This document shows positions 63,902 through 64,000 of a stretch of DNA of 64,000 bases, in pieces; position 1 is the first letter of the stretch, and each line of letters starts with the position of its first letter. The notes beneath the pieces are model-generated. The model was not told the DNA's origin. It did no database searches and saw only the letters and a program-made list of their open reading frames with translations. Source of the stretch: Nocardioides sp. NBC_00368 (GTDB taxonomy: Bacteria; Actinomycetota; Actinomycetes; Propionibacteriales; Nocardioidaceae); assembly GCF_036090055.1 (NCBI RefSeq), contig NZ_CP107970.1, forward strand, positions 1,490,501 through 1,554,500, given 5' to 3'. Both the position numbers and the translations under genes were made by a program.

Positions 63902-64000
63902 TCAGGCGGGAATGGGCTCGGGCTCGGCCGTCTTCGCAGGGGCTCCTCCGCCGCGGCCGAGCCTCTTCGGCCACCAGGACGGTGCCAGGCCACGCTGGCC
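63902..64000 (-). CDS. C-terminal end of an unidentified protein (cut by window edge)
   Basis: The last 32 codons of a gene entering from the right edge: a basic/aromatic stretch (APSWWPKRLGRGGG) and a Pro/Glu tail ending EPEPIPA, stop TGA 63904-63902. It is probably co-transcribed with the dioxygenase. Too short to identify. Confidence 0.6.
   Translation of the reverse strand, partial: GQRGLAPSWWPKRLGRGGGAPAKTAEPEPIPA

Overview
The window is a high-GC actinobacterial chromosome segment, most likely from Nocardioides or a close relative in the Nocardioidaceae. The evidence is the dense GC-rich coding, the SteA/SteB-type gene, an IdeR-like iron box, a mycothiol-type DinB-fold protein, an AfsR-like regulator, and gene order. 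Most of it is a conserved actinobacterial backbone. From right to left the order infC-rpmI-rplT-tsnR, pheS-pheT, argC-B-D-F-R-G-H, mpg, HAD phosphatase, tlyA-nadK-recN-steA/steB-pyrG-nudix-xerD, parA-scpA matches, from memory, the Mycobacterium tuberculosis Rv1641-Rv1709 order. Lineage-specific genes are inserted between these blocks. I recognised no rRNA, tRNA, insertion sequence, prophage or CRISPR array.

Layout. 1-5554 (minus): scpA (cut by the left edge), a ribbon-helix-helix partner, parA, a 48-residue ORF, a Ski2-like helicase and xerD. 5697-7599 (minus): alanine dehydrogenase and a NUDIX hydrolase. 7622-10618 (plus): aminopeptidase N and an SRPBCC protein. 10686-19457 (minus): a near-continuous run of HAD phosphatase, small ORF, tlyA, nadK, recN, a fused steA-steB gene and pyrG. 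19523-21099: a convergent DUF1015/SSB-like pair. 21225-29304 (minus): arginine operon argCBDFRGH plus mpg, with tightly overlapped starts and stops but no argJ. 29419-39091: accessory island with a mycothiol-type DinB protein, LOG phosphoribohydrolase, a DrrAB-type ABC exporter, an AfsR-like regulator, threonine aldolase and a surface acyltransferase. 39163-42776 (minus): pheT-pheS. 42964-50989 (plus): respiratory nitrate reductase narGHJI with narK. 51033-54971 (plus): iron-siderophore ABC importer behind an IdeR-like box. 54986-58667 (minus): orphan histidine kinase, MFS exporter, a MerR regulator fused to sliding-clamp domains, and a DUF1801 protein. 58688-60954 (minus): rRNA methyltransferase, rplT, rpmI and infC with a long leader. 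The right end holds an SseB protein, a membrane protein, a P-loop kinase, a TauD-type dioxygenase and a partial gene.

The observations I rate highest are: (i) a MerR regulator whose ligand domain is built from DnaN-like sliding-clamp domains 2 and 3, with its own 19-bp-spacer MerR operator and an adjacent MFS exporter, suggesting a sensor for clamp-binding compounds; (ii) a single-gene SteA-SteB fusion; (iii) an 11-bp-periodic tandem repeat array in front of the DrrAB genes, as expected for SARP/AfsR regulators, next to an AfsR-like regulator gene; (iv) infC apparently starting at ATC behind a strong Shine-Dalgarno, with an intrinsic terminator in its leader; (v) many genes with a -10 hexamer 6-9 nt before the start codon, indicating leaderless mRNAs, two of them using the upstream stop codon as part of the -10.
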